From: Diphasiastrum complanatum
Taxonomy: Eukaryota > Streptophyta > Lycopodiopsida > Lycopodiales > Lycopodiaceae
DNA length: 64,000 nucleotides
NCBI GenBank assembly: GCA_029204225.1
Contig: CM055095.1
Location: forward strand, 12,550,399 to 12,614,398
Direction: 5' to 3'
The notes beneath the pieces were generated by a model. It ran no database searches. It was not told where the DNA came from and was given only the letters and a program-made list of their open reading frames with translations. Shown here piece after piece: positions 44,285 to 56,199 of this stretch (its first letter is position 1; every line of letters starts with the position of its first letter). The translations under genes and the position numbers were made by a program.

Positions 44285-47200
44285 ATGGCATCCTCACCTT
44301 CTGACGACTCTGGCATTAAGCAAGTGATCCAGCGCGAGATACCATCAGCCACCCATATTTGGACCTTGCCTTCTGATGCTTTGATTAAATCATGGCTTCA
44401 GATTGCTGGCCCACTTCTTGAAGCAATGGGGTTCTACTCAGCGCTTTTCAGTTCTGACATCAACATGGGCCTCACCCATCATGCATATGCCACTTGGGAC
44501 GCGCCGAAGATGCGTTTCCACTTCCTGTACCAGGGTACCATGGTACGGGTTAACGCAGACTCGATGGTCATTGTCGGCATTATGTCTGGTGACCGCCAGC
44601 CCATCTCTCATCATCGGGCAAAAGCCCTGATAAAGCCTTTTGTAACCCAAACTTCACCTGAAATTCCAATCCAAACTAACAATGGGTACTTGATAGAGGC
44701 TATCACGAACTCCATCATTCAGACGACCGTGCATCTGTTGAACAACTTTTTGGTTGTTTCAACATTTCGCAAGTACAAAATCTAGTCCAAGCTACTTAGT
44801 CAGATTGTGGAGTCCTTCTTGAGATTCTCACCCACAGTCGTGCCATACGACTAGCATGCCTTCCTCATCCATGAATTAACAATTTTCATCAAACCAAATA
44901 CTCATGACCGTATCGCAATGAGTCCCCTGTTGTGTAACTTTGCTTGTGCACTTCTCGAGGCAAAAGTGTGCGACTTTCGCCGTTCTAGTCTTTTATCATC
45001 CATTGTGCCACACACTAACCTCTATCCTCCATCTACTGCATCCTCGTCTGTCCAACCTGCAGTCACTGATATGATGGCCAGCAAAAGAATGTGTGGTGCT
45101 ACCCCCTCCTTCTCATCCCCACTTGCTACCAGATGTCGTACCACCACCATCACGCCAGTAACAATTCCGACTTCTACCACCGACACTTCCTCTTCTATAC
45201 AGCCCCCTACCACTGTTTCTGTTGTCGTTTCTCTTCTTTCTGTTCCACCCACAACTACTGCTTCTATTTCCATTTTTCTTTGTAGATACTACTTCTACCT
45301 CTGTTCCATCTTCTACCACCCCTTCCATTACTATCACATCCTCCATTACCCATGTTTTCACCGTTGTCCCTCTCCAGTTCAATCATGTTGATTCACAGTT
45401 GTCTCGGACACCCTGGCGTGGATGCAGGTCATAAACTTTTCACTGCCATGCCAAGCCACTTCAGCCCCATCTTCTCCTTCCGTCCTTCACACCACCCTAC
45501 AGTTTTCCCCTGTTTCGTCCATTCTCTCTTTTGGACAAACTGTCCCCATCCCTGTCTCCGCTTCTGTTCCTCCCACACCACTCACTTCTCATCAAAGGTT
45601 GTCGAGGGCGACCAACCGTTGTCTGATGACGCATTTGTACAAACTATTTTTATTCCATCACCAGATCATGCAGATCCCACCGCACTTGATGACAAGAGAT
45701 TACCAGAGAAACTCATAGAGGAGGACGACGACGCCTACCAGGCCTTGGCAACATTTATCCAAGACACAGTAGCATCCAGAGCCTTCTTGGAAAGCCAAAT
45801 ACTGCATTTGGCAACCAACAACACTCAGCTGCGAGCAGAAATCACAGAGATGCAGCATGAGCTGATCATCGCTCAACAACACGAACAAGATAGGCACCGA
45901 GAGATCACAAAGCTACAGCAAAAGGAGGACGGCCTCAATCAGTATATCCAGAGCCTCTCCAAAGTGCTGATGGATGCCTCCACAAAGGTGCAGGAGCTTT
46001 AGTCTGAAGCATCCCGATGGCTTGCACCCCTCTAGACGCAACTCCAGATATAGAAAGCAGAAAACACACGCTTGGGAGCAGAGGTGCAAGCACCGCAATG
46101 TGAAAAACTCGTCTGGTTAGCTTAAACCCGCACCTGACTCAAGGCCACTATCTCAAGCATAGATGAATCTTTTCAGGCGTCAGGTGCAGGTCTACAATCA
46201 AGCTCTGAACAACTACCAGGCGGAGTTCGACGGGCTAGCGCAACTCAGAGCTCATCCAGGCCAAAGAAGCCCTCAAGGCTTGTCAATAGGTTCTAAAGCA
46301 GAAGGCTCAACCAACCCCAATGGTAATTTCAATGCCACCTCTCTTTGATGCTGCACAGGAAAGTACGAGCCAAGATCAAGGCCAGTAGACAGCATGGGAC
46401 ACAAGTTAGAATCAGGGGTCAGGTGGGCAAGACCAAGGGCCTCTCAATACTGAAGCATACACGCTGACCCGAGGCCAAGATACAGGCCCCAACCAGATCC
46501 AAGAAGAAGGACAACCTCATCATCATGAGGCTCACGTTTTATATCTGCCAGCCGGACCTTCAGACGCCCCAAGTCCGTGGAGGAAAAGATCAACGAATTC
46601 CTATCCAAATATCTCCACGAGTCTTCAAGAGGCGGCTGACAAATCTCATTCACAGCTCACACCATCAAAGAAAATGAACTACAAGCACTCCTCGCCCTCT
46701 GACCTCAACCAGAGTGGCGCCAACAGTTGTTTGAACGTGACCCTACGACCATCAGGGCATACGTGACTAGTCCACAACAACTTAGGGTGAACGCGCATTT
46801 TTTGTCATGCACACGATGATCTAAATGGGCGAAATGCGACACCCCTCTGGACAAAATCACCCTCGATAATTGTAATTGGCCAAGAATTTCATAAGAGCAT
46901 GGCTGGACAAGGCTGTATATGCCCAAAGGGCTCTCAACAAATTTTCAAATGAGTATTTCAATTGTCCAAACCCAATCGTCCGCGTGGCCGCAACGTACGC
47001 CTGGAACTTAGAATATCTGATGGGTATAGAGACCAAATGGGATAACTTCGTCCCGCCCATATGTTTTGATCCTAATAAGGCAATGGCCTCCAATTGCGTG
47101 GAAGATCAGTTGTCAATCGCTCATGTGTATTATTGAACCGACCTTTTGGGCCATCCTTGGATGAGCCGTTTTCAAGCTTGGATCGATCAACGATGGATCA

Positions 47201-47484
47201 CCGGCATCCACAAGTCCCTGCACACAAATAAAGACTTGAAAAATATTGGCAGAATCACATTTATGAAAGATGTCACAACGTACCTGATCAACCAGCGGCA
47301 AGCCGAGCGCTCTCTTTATTGAACTGACAGAGTGCCGAGGGATCGGCACTACTTCAGGTCATGGGTCTCGTTGGGTGTATTCCCAACACAACGTGAGCAA
47401 ATGGATAAATTTAATAATAAATGTGTTGCGAGGGCATGGCTTCCTGCGTATATAAGTCCATGGCCCAATGAGCACACGAACTAA
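44285..47484 (+). pseudogene. Accessory ORF downstream of gypsy pol, copy 2 (unknown family)
   Basis: Starts MASSPSDDSGIKQVIQREIP, aligning with copy 1 (SSTDTSQ..IHRDVPSATDI). Then RFHFLYQGTMVRVNADS, ALIKPFVTQTSPEI, NNGYLIEAITNSIIQTTVHL; a Ser/Thr/Pro-rich linker (about 44990-45600); a coiled coil (about 45720-46000, ASRAFLESQILHLATNNTQL); then, in shifting frames, IRAYVTSPQQLRVNAHFLS, WDNFVPPICFDPNKAMASNC and VEDQLSIAHVYY, ending near 47484 after WVSLGVFPTQREQMDKFNNK. It diverges more in the linker than at the two ends, as expected if both ends are folded domains. Multiple stops and frameshifts. Function unknown. Confidence 0.6.
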
Positions 47485-47883
47485 TTGTAAATAGAAATAA
47501 TAGACTTGGGCCCTTTATAATTAAAATAAAACTTGAGGCCCAAAGTCATTTTAGAACTTAGAGTTTACTTTTTAGAGTTGGGTCCACTTTTGGACTCACA
47601 TGAATCTTGTGAATTCTAATGTACTTTTTATGGACCCTCGAATCAAGTTGGGTCCAAGATGAATGGTTAGGATCATTGTGAATATTAGCCAATAAGATTT
47701 TGGGGCAAGGGCCTTCCCCATTCATAAAAAGACACCAATTGTACTCTATTTGCATGCTTAATGAGAAGGAGGAAACTCTACCATTTTTGAAAGAGAAGCA
47801 TCCTCATTTACTATTCAATGCTTGCTCTTGTTTTTTTTTTATCATTTGCTCTCAGCTTCCTGGAATTGCCACTTAGGCTCCAC
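47485..47883. other. AT-rich spacer, possible gypsy 2 3' LTR segment
   Basis: Contains TTGGGCCCTTTAT, GAGGCCCAAAG and a poly-T run. No gene. Position after the aORF would suit the start of an LTR, but no matching partner is in the window. Confidence 0.35.
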
Positions 47884-49059
47884 ATGGGTCAAGGAGCTAC
47901 CCACAAGGTGCGAGTCACTAAGGCTGCCCTTGCTGCCATAGGTATAGTTTCTGGGCCTCGACCAACTCCAAACCACAAGCATGCAAAATCTGTCATCAAG
48001 CCTTTTGTGCACATCACTGTCAAACTGTACTACACCAATGATGGTCGCCTGCTAGAGGCCATTAGAGATTTGATCCTCCATGCTGCTGTGTAGCTCCTGA
48101 ATAACTTTCTGATGGCTGGCAACCTCAAGAAAGAAATGATCTCTTCCTAGTACCTCCATCGCTTGGTAGAATCTAACTACGAGTCAGATAAGGGAACCAT
48201 GCAACCGCACGCCTGCTGGTATAAGACGGTCTTCGAGGAGCTGAAGAGAGTGATCAAGAGTAATACCAAACAACAATTCGTTGTTGTCTCTCTTATGGCC
48301 GCCTTAGCCACCTCATATCTAGACAATAAGGTTCATGGATTTCGTGCTGAGTCCGTGCTAGCCACCTACGAAGTAGCACCAGTTGAATCCTCCCGCCAAA
48401 CATCCAACTCTTAGAATCGTCGACGAGTACACAATGAGATTGTCGCATCCGCCTCGCCTCCCGCATCTCGGATGTCACACTCAACCACCACCATCAGCTG
48501 CGCCTATATCCCCTAATGCAACTCGCACTGAACTACCCATTACCTCAGCCACTATAGCTACCCTCATCTCTGATTCCTCCCAAGGGCCATCTGTGGCAAT
48601 TGGATCTTCTATTCCAATCACAGCAATCCAAGCCGCCTTCCCCCCATATATTTCACCAGAAACCTAGCGGTTTATGGATATGATCAATGATTCCGACCCT
48701 TTACAGGCAGATGGAATATTTGAGATGCCTCAGGCCCCGCGCCTTTTATTCCAAACTCCCCCGAAAGAGTATTCGATCAATTCCATGAAACCTTTAACAC
48801 TTTTGATTCAGCACCACAGTCAGGCGGCCAAGCAGAACAAGCATATTAGGCACCAGATACCATCAGTGTCACTTCTACAATTGTATCACTGAAGTAGTTC
48901 GACGCCGCATAACTATATGAGTTTGCAGAAGAAGATATCTTTGAAGAGGAAGATCGACAGACAACAACTCAAGACCAATCACCACAAGCTACGAGACTTA
49001 GAGCTCCTCTTCCTATTGCTGCTATTACATCATCACCCTTGGATTCTAGTGATGCCTTT
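47884..49059 (+). pseudogene. Accessory ORF copy 3, truncated at both ends
   Basis: Begins within the family at GQGATHKVRVTKAALAAIGI, then HAKSVIKPFVHIT, DGRLLEAIRDLILHAAV, a stop, LLNNFLMAGNLKKEM, WYKTVFEELKRVIKSNTKQQ, LATSYLDNKVHGFRAESVLA, the Ser/Pro linker, and DSSDAF at the exact point where the copia 4 LTR starts (49060). It matches copy 1 more closely than copy 2. The remainder should lie beyond 64000, on the far side of copia 4. No gypsy pol directly precedes it. Confidence 0.65.
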
Positions 49060-49708
49060 TGTGAAAGATTGCAGATCCTTAAGATCCAGTCTACAAAAAT
49101 GATCTTTGGCTAGAAAGAGAAATACCCTACCAATCTCACCAATGTAGAAAAATTAGCATCTACACACAAAATGAGATGCAAACACTAATAGAACTTGATC
49201 AAACTTCAATGAAATGATAAAGTACTTTCAATTTCTGTACAAAACCAGCAAGCTACTGTATTTCACACATGTGGATCTAAAAATAGGAATAAATGACCAT
49301 TCTACACATAGAATTGCAAGCAATCACCAAGATAGTGCACCAATGGATAGTAGAACCCAAGAGAACCATGTATAAGCATGAAATGAGACAGAGAAGAGAG
49401 AAGATAGCTCTCTCCACGAGTTACATCTTTTTATAATAGGTCCAAACCCTATTTGGCCACTTGTCTTTCCCTCCAAAATGCAAACCCTACTATTTTTGGG
49501 TCTAGATTCAATGTACCCAACTATTCAAATTTGAATCTACTCAAACTTGCATTCTAACTTTCCCACACTTTCAAAAAGTATTTATTCAAATGACATTTAG
49601 ACTAATGAACTTTGAAAAATCAATCTCTAAGTCTAAAACAAGTTTTGGCCTCAATATGCCAAATATGGAAATATAGCAAATATGATGAAACTAGTTAAAT
49701 CTTTCACA
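49060..49708 (-). repeat. Copia 4 3' LTR
   Basis: 649 bp, plus-strand ends TGTGAAAG..CTTTCACA. Homologous to the solo LTR 26757-27402 and to 63404-64000. Confidence 0.93.
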
Positions 49709-49726
49709 CTCCCTCTTCAACTAGTA

Positions 49727-49943
49727 TTAGCACAGCTTTGATAGTACTCCAAGTGAAGGCCTATGCTTCATGAACAAGTCCTTTCCCAATGCTTTGGTGA
49801 AGATATCAGCTACACATTCCCTTGAAGACACATGTTGAAGCTCCACCTCCTTTGCAATGACTTGCTCATTTACAAAATGATATTCCACCTCAATATGCTT
49901 GCTCCTAGCATAGTTTTTGACAATAGAACTGTGATCCATCATA
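49727..49943 (-). pseudogene. Copia 4 RNase H C-terminus
   Basis: ARSKHIEVEYHFVNEQVIAK, then VSSRECVADIFTKALGKDLF and the stop at 49727. It is read in frame from the foreign ORF upstream, giving a 370-codon fusion. Confidence 0.9.
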
Positions 49944-51160
49944 AGAATGATCTTCTTCCTAAGAATAGATCTCTTTTCAATGATCATGTAATGTTCAAAA
50001 AAGAAACAACCATAATTGATATAGAGAATAGTGTCCACTTGGGATGCTTCACTATTTCTTACATCAATTTTACATATCAAGATGTAACTAGTACATGAAG
50101 AATCAAATAGAATGTATATGAAATGATTCCACCATGCTTCCAACTCTGGAATCCCTAAAAAAATATAGCAAACAAACAATAAATATGATTGATCAACTTT
50201 TGCTTGCATGTCTCCTCCTCCTTTGTCCTTTGTTGCCTTGTATCCACCATGAAACTCCATGAATGAGCCTCCATCTCCATCTTGCCTCAAGATACCATCA
50301 TACCTTGATGACTTGACCATGAATGAGTGACATAATGAAATTACAATAGCTTCATTTCCATCAACAAAACTAGCCAAGAATGCTAGTACAAATCCAACAT
50401 CAAAACAATGCTCACCAATGTAACTAGTTTTACCATATCTTGACAATTTGCTCACATCCACATGAAAATGCTCAAACATGAGATAGAACAAGTAAAGTAG
50501 ACTTGAACAACACTTCCTTGCTGCTCCTTTGACCTTACTTGAGTCTTCAATATGCTGCAAAAATAGATCCATAACATCTTTGCCAATTACCTCTCCTTTG
50601 ATGCTCTTGACTAGCTCCAAATTGCCACCTTCCCTTTTGACTAGTTGAAGCGCTTGGAGATCAACCTCTTGATCTTCAAATTGATCATAAAAGTTATTGA
50701 ACAAACCTTGTTTTCTAGATCCATTACTTGATTTTATAGCAAGATAACATCCATCCACTTGCATAGCTCCATGTACACAAGAAGATCCTCCAAATGATGT
50801 TCCACTCTTCATAAGCATTAGAGGAGTTTTGAGCTCCAAAAAGATCCTTTAAGAATTCGTGCAAGATGTAGTTTATATTACTAAAATATTATAACACTAC
50901 TACTTTTGAATTGCCATAACTTTTTAGTAGTAGATCAAAAGTATATCATGTAAGATATCATTGGAAAGCCCTTGTTGAGCGCTTTCCAATGCATTAAAGT
51001 TTGCTAAATTTGGACTTACCACTAAAAAGTTATGCCATTTTTAGTGTGGAATCAAAATGTGGACTCAAAAAGTTACGTTATGTAGATTTCAAATTTGAGT
51101 GATTTGATTGGTCCATGTGTAAGAAAAATTGAGAAAAAAATATAAAAAGAATCTTTACAA
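49944..51160 (-). other. Foreign segment with long ORF in place of copia 4 reverse transcriptase
   Basis: On the minus strand copia coding sequence stops after ARKEEEWMEQ (start of RT, about 51210). About 1.2 kb later it resumes at the RNase H tail (about 49940). Between them there is no RT motif. From ATG 50839 a frame stays open for about 298 codons (MELKTPLMLMKSGTSFGGSS .. VKREGGNLELVKSIKGEVIG .. CCSSLLYLFYLMFEHFHVDV .. FLASFVDGNEAIVISLCHSF) and runs into RNase H. Cys, Leu, Phe-rich stretches suggest either a buried-core domain or fortuitous coding. I do not recognise the protein. Likely captured host or other-element DNA. Confidence 0.6.
50931..51045. repeat. Long imperfect palindrome
   Basis: Arms begin CCATAACTTTTTAGTAGTAG and end CTAAAAAGTTATGCC. 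The centre has a perfect 11-bp stem CATTGGAAAGC / GCTTTCCAATG around about 10 bp. It lies in the foreign segment before the ORF start and could be a small foldback element. Confidence 0.7.
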
Positions 51161-51169
51161 AGGGTCTTT

Positions 51170-52516
51170 TTTGGATCTAGAACTCCTCTAATGAGATCAA
51201 TACTCAAGATCCATTGCTCCATCCACTCCTCTTCTTTCCTTGCTTGATCTACACTTTTAGGCTCATCCAAAGAGGTTAGGAAAACAACATAATCTCCAAA
51301 AACTACTTGCTTACCCTTTTGATCATTTGTGAGCCTTGAAGGTACTTGTCTTTCTCTTGATGTTCTCCTTGGCTTTTGACTTGATGAAGGTCCATCATCA
51401 TCACCATCCAAAGTAGGATCCTTATCATCAACATCAAGAATGTTAGATCCATATACACTACCATCAATCATGCTTGAAGACACGTTGGGAATGTTCCCCT
51501 CATCAAAAATGACATCTCTACCAACAATCACCTTGTTAGTAGAAGGAATGTAAACCTTGTAGGCTTTACTCACCTCACTATATCCAAAAAAAGTACTTCT
51601 TCTTGAAGATGGATCCTCCTTGGTCCTATCATCAAGAGTAATGTTGACATAGCATGTGAATCCAAAGGTTCTTAAAAAGTTGACACTCGGCCTCCTCTTG
51701 AATAGCATCTCAAAAGGTGTCCTTCCATCCAAAATAGCACTCGGCCACCTATTGCACAAGAAACTGGCACACAACAAAGCTTGATCCCAAAATGGTTTGT
51801 CAAAATCAGCACTTAACCTCATAGCTTTAGCACTTTCACATAAAGTCCTATTCTTTCTTTCAGCCACTCCATTTTGTTGTGGGGTCCTTGATGTTGTATA
51901 CTCCCTCTTGATCCCATGCTCATCACAAAAGGCCTTGAACTTGGTAGATATGTACTCATCACCATTGTCACTCCTCAAGCACTTGATCTTTGTGGAAAAT
52001 TAGTTCTTCCTTGCATTCTTGAACTTGATAAAGACATCATACACTTCATCCTTGCTCTTTAGTAGATAGATCCAAAAAAATCTACTAAAATAATGTTACA
52101 TACATCTTAGCTCCACTATTGTTAATTGTAGTTAATCCATGAATATCCGAATGTACAAGTTGAAAATGGCTTTGTAGATGTAGATATAGATCTAGTATAG
52201 GGTTGTCTATGTGACTTTGACAAAGCACAAGACTCACAAATATGTTTGATGCCACTTAAGGAACTTGGAAGACCTATCACAATCTTCTTCCTAGCCATTA
52301 CCTCCAAAGACTTGAAGTTGAGGTGCCCCATCCTTTTATGCCAAACCTCTTGAATAGGTATTTGCTCCCTTGCAACACATCCAACTTGGTTAGCAATAAC
52401 ACATGCATCTACTTTGAACAACTTCCCTTGCCTTTTACCTTTTCCAACCAAAACATCCTTCCTTTTGATCAAACAAGCATCTCCATCAAACTCCACCTTG
52501 AGGCCTTTACTTAGCA
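51170..52516 (-). pseudogene. Copia 4 pre-integrase, integrase and start of RT
   Basis: From 52516: LSKGLKVEFDGDACLIKRKD, VWHKRMGHLNFKSLEVMARK, CESCALSKSHRQ (zinc), a degraded stretch 52010-52120, then CLRSDNGDEYISTKFKAFCD, TPQQNGVAERKNRTLCESAK (catalytic Glu), LRTFGFTCYVNITLDDRTKE, VYIPSTNKVIVGRDVIFDEG and linker PRRTSRERQVPSRL, ending in DEPKSVDQARKEEEW. One stop near 52013. Confidence 0.92.
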
Positions 52517-53251
52517 TGTTGGATCGTCAGCACCCACACCGGCTATGGCTCCAACTAGCATGACTATGGCAGTCTCCCAACTAGTCTACGCTATGGCTTC
52601 TCCAACTAGTTTGGATATGGATGCAAGAAAGATAGTCATGAGCATGGTGGTGAGTATTCTGATGGGTAAGATCCACTCTTCTCTCTTTTCTCTCCTTAGT
52701 TTCTAACAAATGATGGCTTAACCTAAAAGATAAAACCCTAAACTAAATCTCATCCTCTAAGGCTTACCCTACTAGAGTATGGAGGGCCTAGATTAACTTA
52801 ACTCGTTGTCAAATGAATAATATACAATACAATGTGAAGTAACACAGTACATGAAACTACACAAGGGAGAACACTCAGAGAGAAATATAGGCTTGTATAG
52901 CAAATGAGGCTCGAAAATGGACTCTTCCACTCCTATATATACTTGGAGTGGTGGTCACTTACAAAAAGGCACTATGGGACTAACTTAACTTTGAATCACA
53001 TTGGTGCCATGGGACAAACCCCCAATGGACCTTTGTGACTAACTTTTACATAACTTGAAATAACTGGAAACTACATATCTATGTGCAATGCCCATGGCAG
53101 TTTAAACTTAGAACTGAATATCTTAAGCCATTACGGATAAAGTAAAAGCCTAAACTTGATGGGCAAGTTCTACGTTTAAATCATATCCTGCTTGTATTTT
53201 TAAAGATGTTCCGTAGGATGGCTAGAATATTCCTTGGAATATCAGCCTACA
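52517..53251 (-). repeat. LARD 3' LTR
   Basis: TGTTGGATCGTC..CAGCCTACA, 735 bp. Matches 60955-61661. Confidence 0.95.
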
Positions 53252-53312
53252 TTATTCCCTCCGTTAAGAACTTGGCGGTCCCACACCAAGTGCAATGTTA
53301 AGACCCCGCTCC
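53252..53312 (-). other. LARD polypurine-type tract
   Basis: Minus strand AACGGAGGGAATAA immediately before the 3' LTR start. Confidence 0.5.
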
Positions 53313-53819
53313 TTATGGTGCTGGAATAGTCAAAGTCGGTGCAGCTTGTAGATGTGGAACTTTGTGTAAAGTGCTGCTCCATAGGAGATGAAGCTTTGAA
53401 GAAGTGCGAGCATCTCCAGAAGATTTGGATTGAATCAGGTTGGAGTTGGCTCGTTGATGACTAGCTTCTAATTGCTCACGCAAATGATTCAACGGATGAT
53501 GTACACGAGCTTTGTATTTCTTGAGACATGATGTGAATGCCACACAAGGGTTTACTGAACGACAATGAGATGAAGATGGAGTGGGTGTGATAGGGGGTGT
53601 TGTAATCTCGGAAGTGGTGAAGGTGGATAGATGGAAGGGGCTGGATGGATTAAAATTCCTTTGCTTATTACTGTCTTTTGAAAGCACTTTTGTCAGCTGA
53701 AGTTTTGCATTTGACGTTTCTTGTAGCTGTTTGAATTTTTTTTTTTTTGACTTAAGACATGGCTCATAATCATTGTTGGAAACCTCTAACATCCTTGAGT
53801 TCGTTGCTTCAAATGCCAA
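53313..53819 (-). CDS. Hypothetical ORF in LARD, 168 aa
   Basis: Longest ORF of the element outside the minisatellite. Starts MAFEATNSRMLEVSNNDYEP, has a Lys-rich KSKKKKFKQL segment, a Ser/Thr/Pro-rich middle and an amphipathic NHLREQLEASHQRANSN part. No domain recognised. It may be non-functional. Related short ORFs upstream (54050-53826, 54468-54160) share Gln-rich character but no clear homology. Confidence 0.25.
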   Translation of the reverse strand: MAFEATNSRMLEVSNNDYEPCLKSKKKKFKQLQETSNAKLQLTKVLSKDSNKQRNFNPSSPFHLSTFTTSEITTPPITPTPSSSHCRSVNPCVAFTSCLKKYKARVHHPLNHLREQLEASHQRANSNLIQSKSSGDARTSSKLHLLWSSTLHKVPHLQAAPTLTIPAP

Positions 53820-53825
53820 ACTATA

Positions 53826-55950
53826 TCAATGGTATGTTGTAGATGGCGTAGATTTGTCTGCTTCACGAACACAAAGGTACTGTAGTTGATAAACTATTGT
53901 CTCCGAAAATACTTTATTGACAAAGATCTCCTCTTTTGACATTGTTGTGCCACTGCAACTTCTTTGAGCTCTTTGCACAGTTTGAGAGCTCTTTGAATTG
54001 TAGCAATTGTATCTAGAGACTTGTATGACGTTTTTTTTTTTTTCATACACATAGTCATGTGCTTTTGAGTTATCAAGAAGCTGATCTCTTTTGCAATGAC
54101 ACGACTGACATTTTATTGGTGGGAGCCTCTATCATTCTTGCTTTATTCCTTTGGAGCTTTTAAACAACATCAGTGGTCTGCTGCAGATGTCGTAGAGTTG
54201 TTTGCTTTACAAATTGTTTCAATTCATAACCCAAAGCAAGTTCAAATCGATCCATCGGGTGGAAATGAGGTCTTGAAACAAGGATGGGAAAAGTGAGATG
54301 AAGTTTCAAGATTGACCATATGGTAGAATATGAGAGAATGAATGGAAGGAAAAAAAGAATGAGATAAGTATTGTGTGGTTTTCCATATCTCTCCATAATA
54401 TAACCAATGCTCTTTGTACAATTCTCCACGGAATCATCATTGCTCGCCTTTAAAAATATCTTTGTCATTGAGGTTGTGCGCTCATAACTTCAATCTCTGA
54501 TTGACTTGAGAGTCCTTCAGTTTACGTAGGCCTATGAGATTTCACTCAGTGATGACTGGTGCTTATTGCGGACTCCGCAGATGATCAAATGGATGATGTA
54601 CAACAGCGGTAGTATGGTCTTGAGACACTATTACCACTGCTCAATGTATATTTTTCCAATGAAGCATCGTTGTTGGCATTGGTAGGAACACTTGTCGTCT
54701 GCATTGGTTTGCACATAGATTTTTCCTTTGATGTGACTTGAGAGCCCTTCATTGGTACAAGCTACCACTTTATTGATGATTTGATGGCCATGGTGAGGCA
54801 ATTGGAAAAGCGTGGATATTGTAGTGCTTACGTAAAACCAACTGCTTATTGCGAATGGTGGTGTTGGTGTTGTCGCGGATATTCCATCTTGGTGAGAAGA
54901 TGGGTCTTTTGCTAGATCATGGTTGCAGTCTGATAAGATGCTCGTTTTATTGCCAAACTGAGCATTTCTTGTTGAAGTTCTTGATTGCTCTTGTTGTTCA
55001 TATTGAAAGTGCTTAAATACCACCTATAGTGCTGCTGTAAAAGAAAACACACCAAACCATATGAGAATAGAACAAACAAATAGGTAGCAACAAACGACAT
55101 AGTTGATAGGACAAAACTTGAAATAAGAGAAAAAATGAAAAATTGTAGCAGATAACTCTATAAAAGGATTTGCATGACACTCTTAGACCAAACTCTTGCA
55201 ATCCAGTATCGAACTTGGCACAAGACCATAGTTACAGTGTTACAAAAGAAAAACAAGTGATAATGTATAACATTTACATAGCATGCAATAAGACAATTAC
55301 GTCTAAGATTACATTCACTCAGATAAAACATACGGGTTATCATCTAGACACAAAACTCATGATTCATCAGGCGATAGCTCAAAACTTGGCTCCAGGGTAT
55401 GATATCAATTGCTTGGTCATAGAGACGTAATGAAGACACAGATATGAGGTGGTACATTCTCGATCTTATCTATGGATGGTGTTTGAGATAGACCTTACAT
55501 GGTGTATGGATGGTGTTTGAGATAGACCTCACATGGTTGCTAGATAGGATGTAACTCTATTTGGATTGGAAGCAACTATGTATCCGTGGATGACAAAAGA
55601 ATCAGTAAGACTAGACGAGCCTAGACACATCTAATACTACTAGTTTTAGTAAGGTGCAAATGGATCAACTTGATGAGCAGGCACAGTGGTATCTTCTATA
55701 TAGGACATCGCTGGGTCTATGTAGTCGGAATCAACTTGTGTGATAGACGATGTAGCAATATGTTGACTCTCTACAAAAGACTGTTGTGTTGGATGGGGAT
55801 GTTGGATGGGGAGCGATCGGTCATGGATAAGAAGACTCTGGTTGAGAATGTAAAAGTGGTGTAGGATGGTTCATAGAACCAGAGGATCAAGGTTGATGAA
55901 AAACTGGGCCTATTGGCCTTGGTTGGCCTATGTTGATGAGGAGTTGAGGC
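53826..55950. other. LARD interior without recognisable genes
   Basis: Only short ORFs. A small tandem duplication (about 31 bp, GATGGTGTTTGAGATAGACC twice) lies near 55475-55535. Confidence 0.5.
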
Positions 55951-55959
55951 CGTCGTGAG

Positions 55960-56190
55960 TGCAATCCACATGGTTGTGTTTGACTTTTCAATATTCACAT
56001 ACCATTCCTTTGCGTCGCCAAGTAGGATCATGGGGAATAGTTCGAGCTTTTCAGCTTCAGAAATATCGTCGTAGAACGTACAAGTGTTTTTGAAGTCTTG
56101 AAGAAATTGTATAGGGATTCCGCATCATATTTGGTGCATCAACCCGTGGAATTCTCCCTTCCACTTTTGGAGGAGGCTGATCTGACTTCT
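55960..56190 (-). pseudogene. Ty3/gypsy gag relic in LARD
   Basis: Minus strand: PPPKVEGRIPRVDAPNM, then after a shift FLQDFKNTCTFYDDISEAEK and LELFPMILLGDAKEWYVNIE, a pattern typical of plant gypsy gag (..F.M.L.G.A..WY). It fits the gypsy-type tRNA-Asp PBS and the minus orientation. Confidence 0.65.
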
Positions 56191-56199
56191 CACTAATGG

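Noticed and set aside
45022-45434. ORFs that look like membrane or Tyr/Phe-rich proteins
   Set aside because: Alternative frames of the Ser/Thr/Pro-rich linker of aORF copy 2.
55013-55343. Short ORFs with hydrophobic Cys/Tyr-rich segments in the LARD
   Set aside because: Chance frames in AT-rich DNA; no conserved partner in the element.
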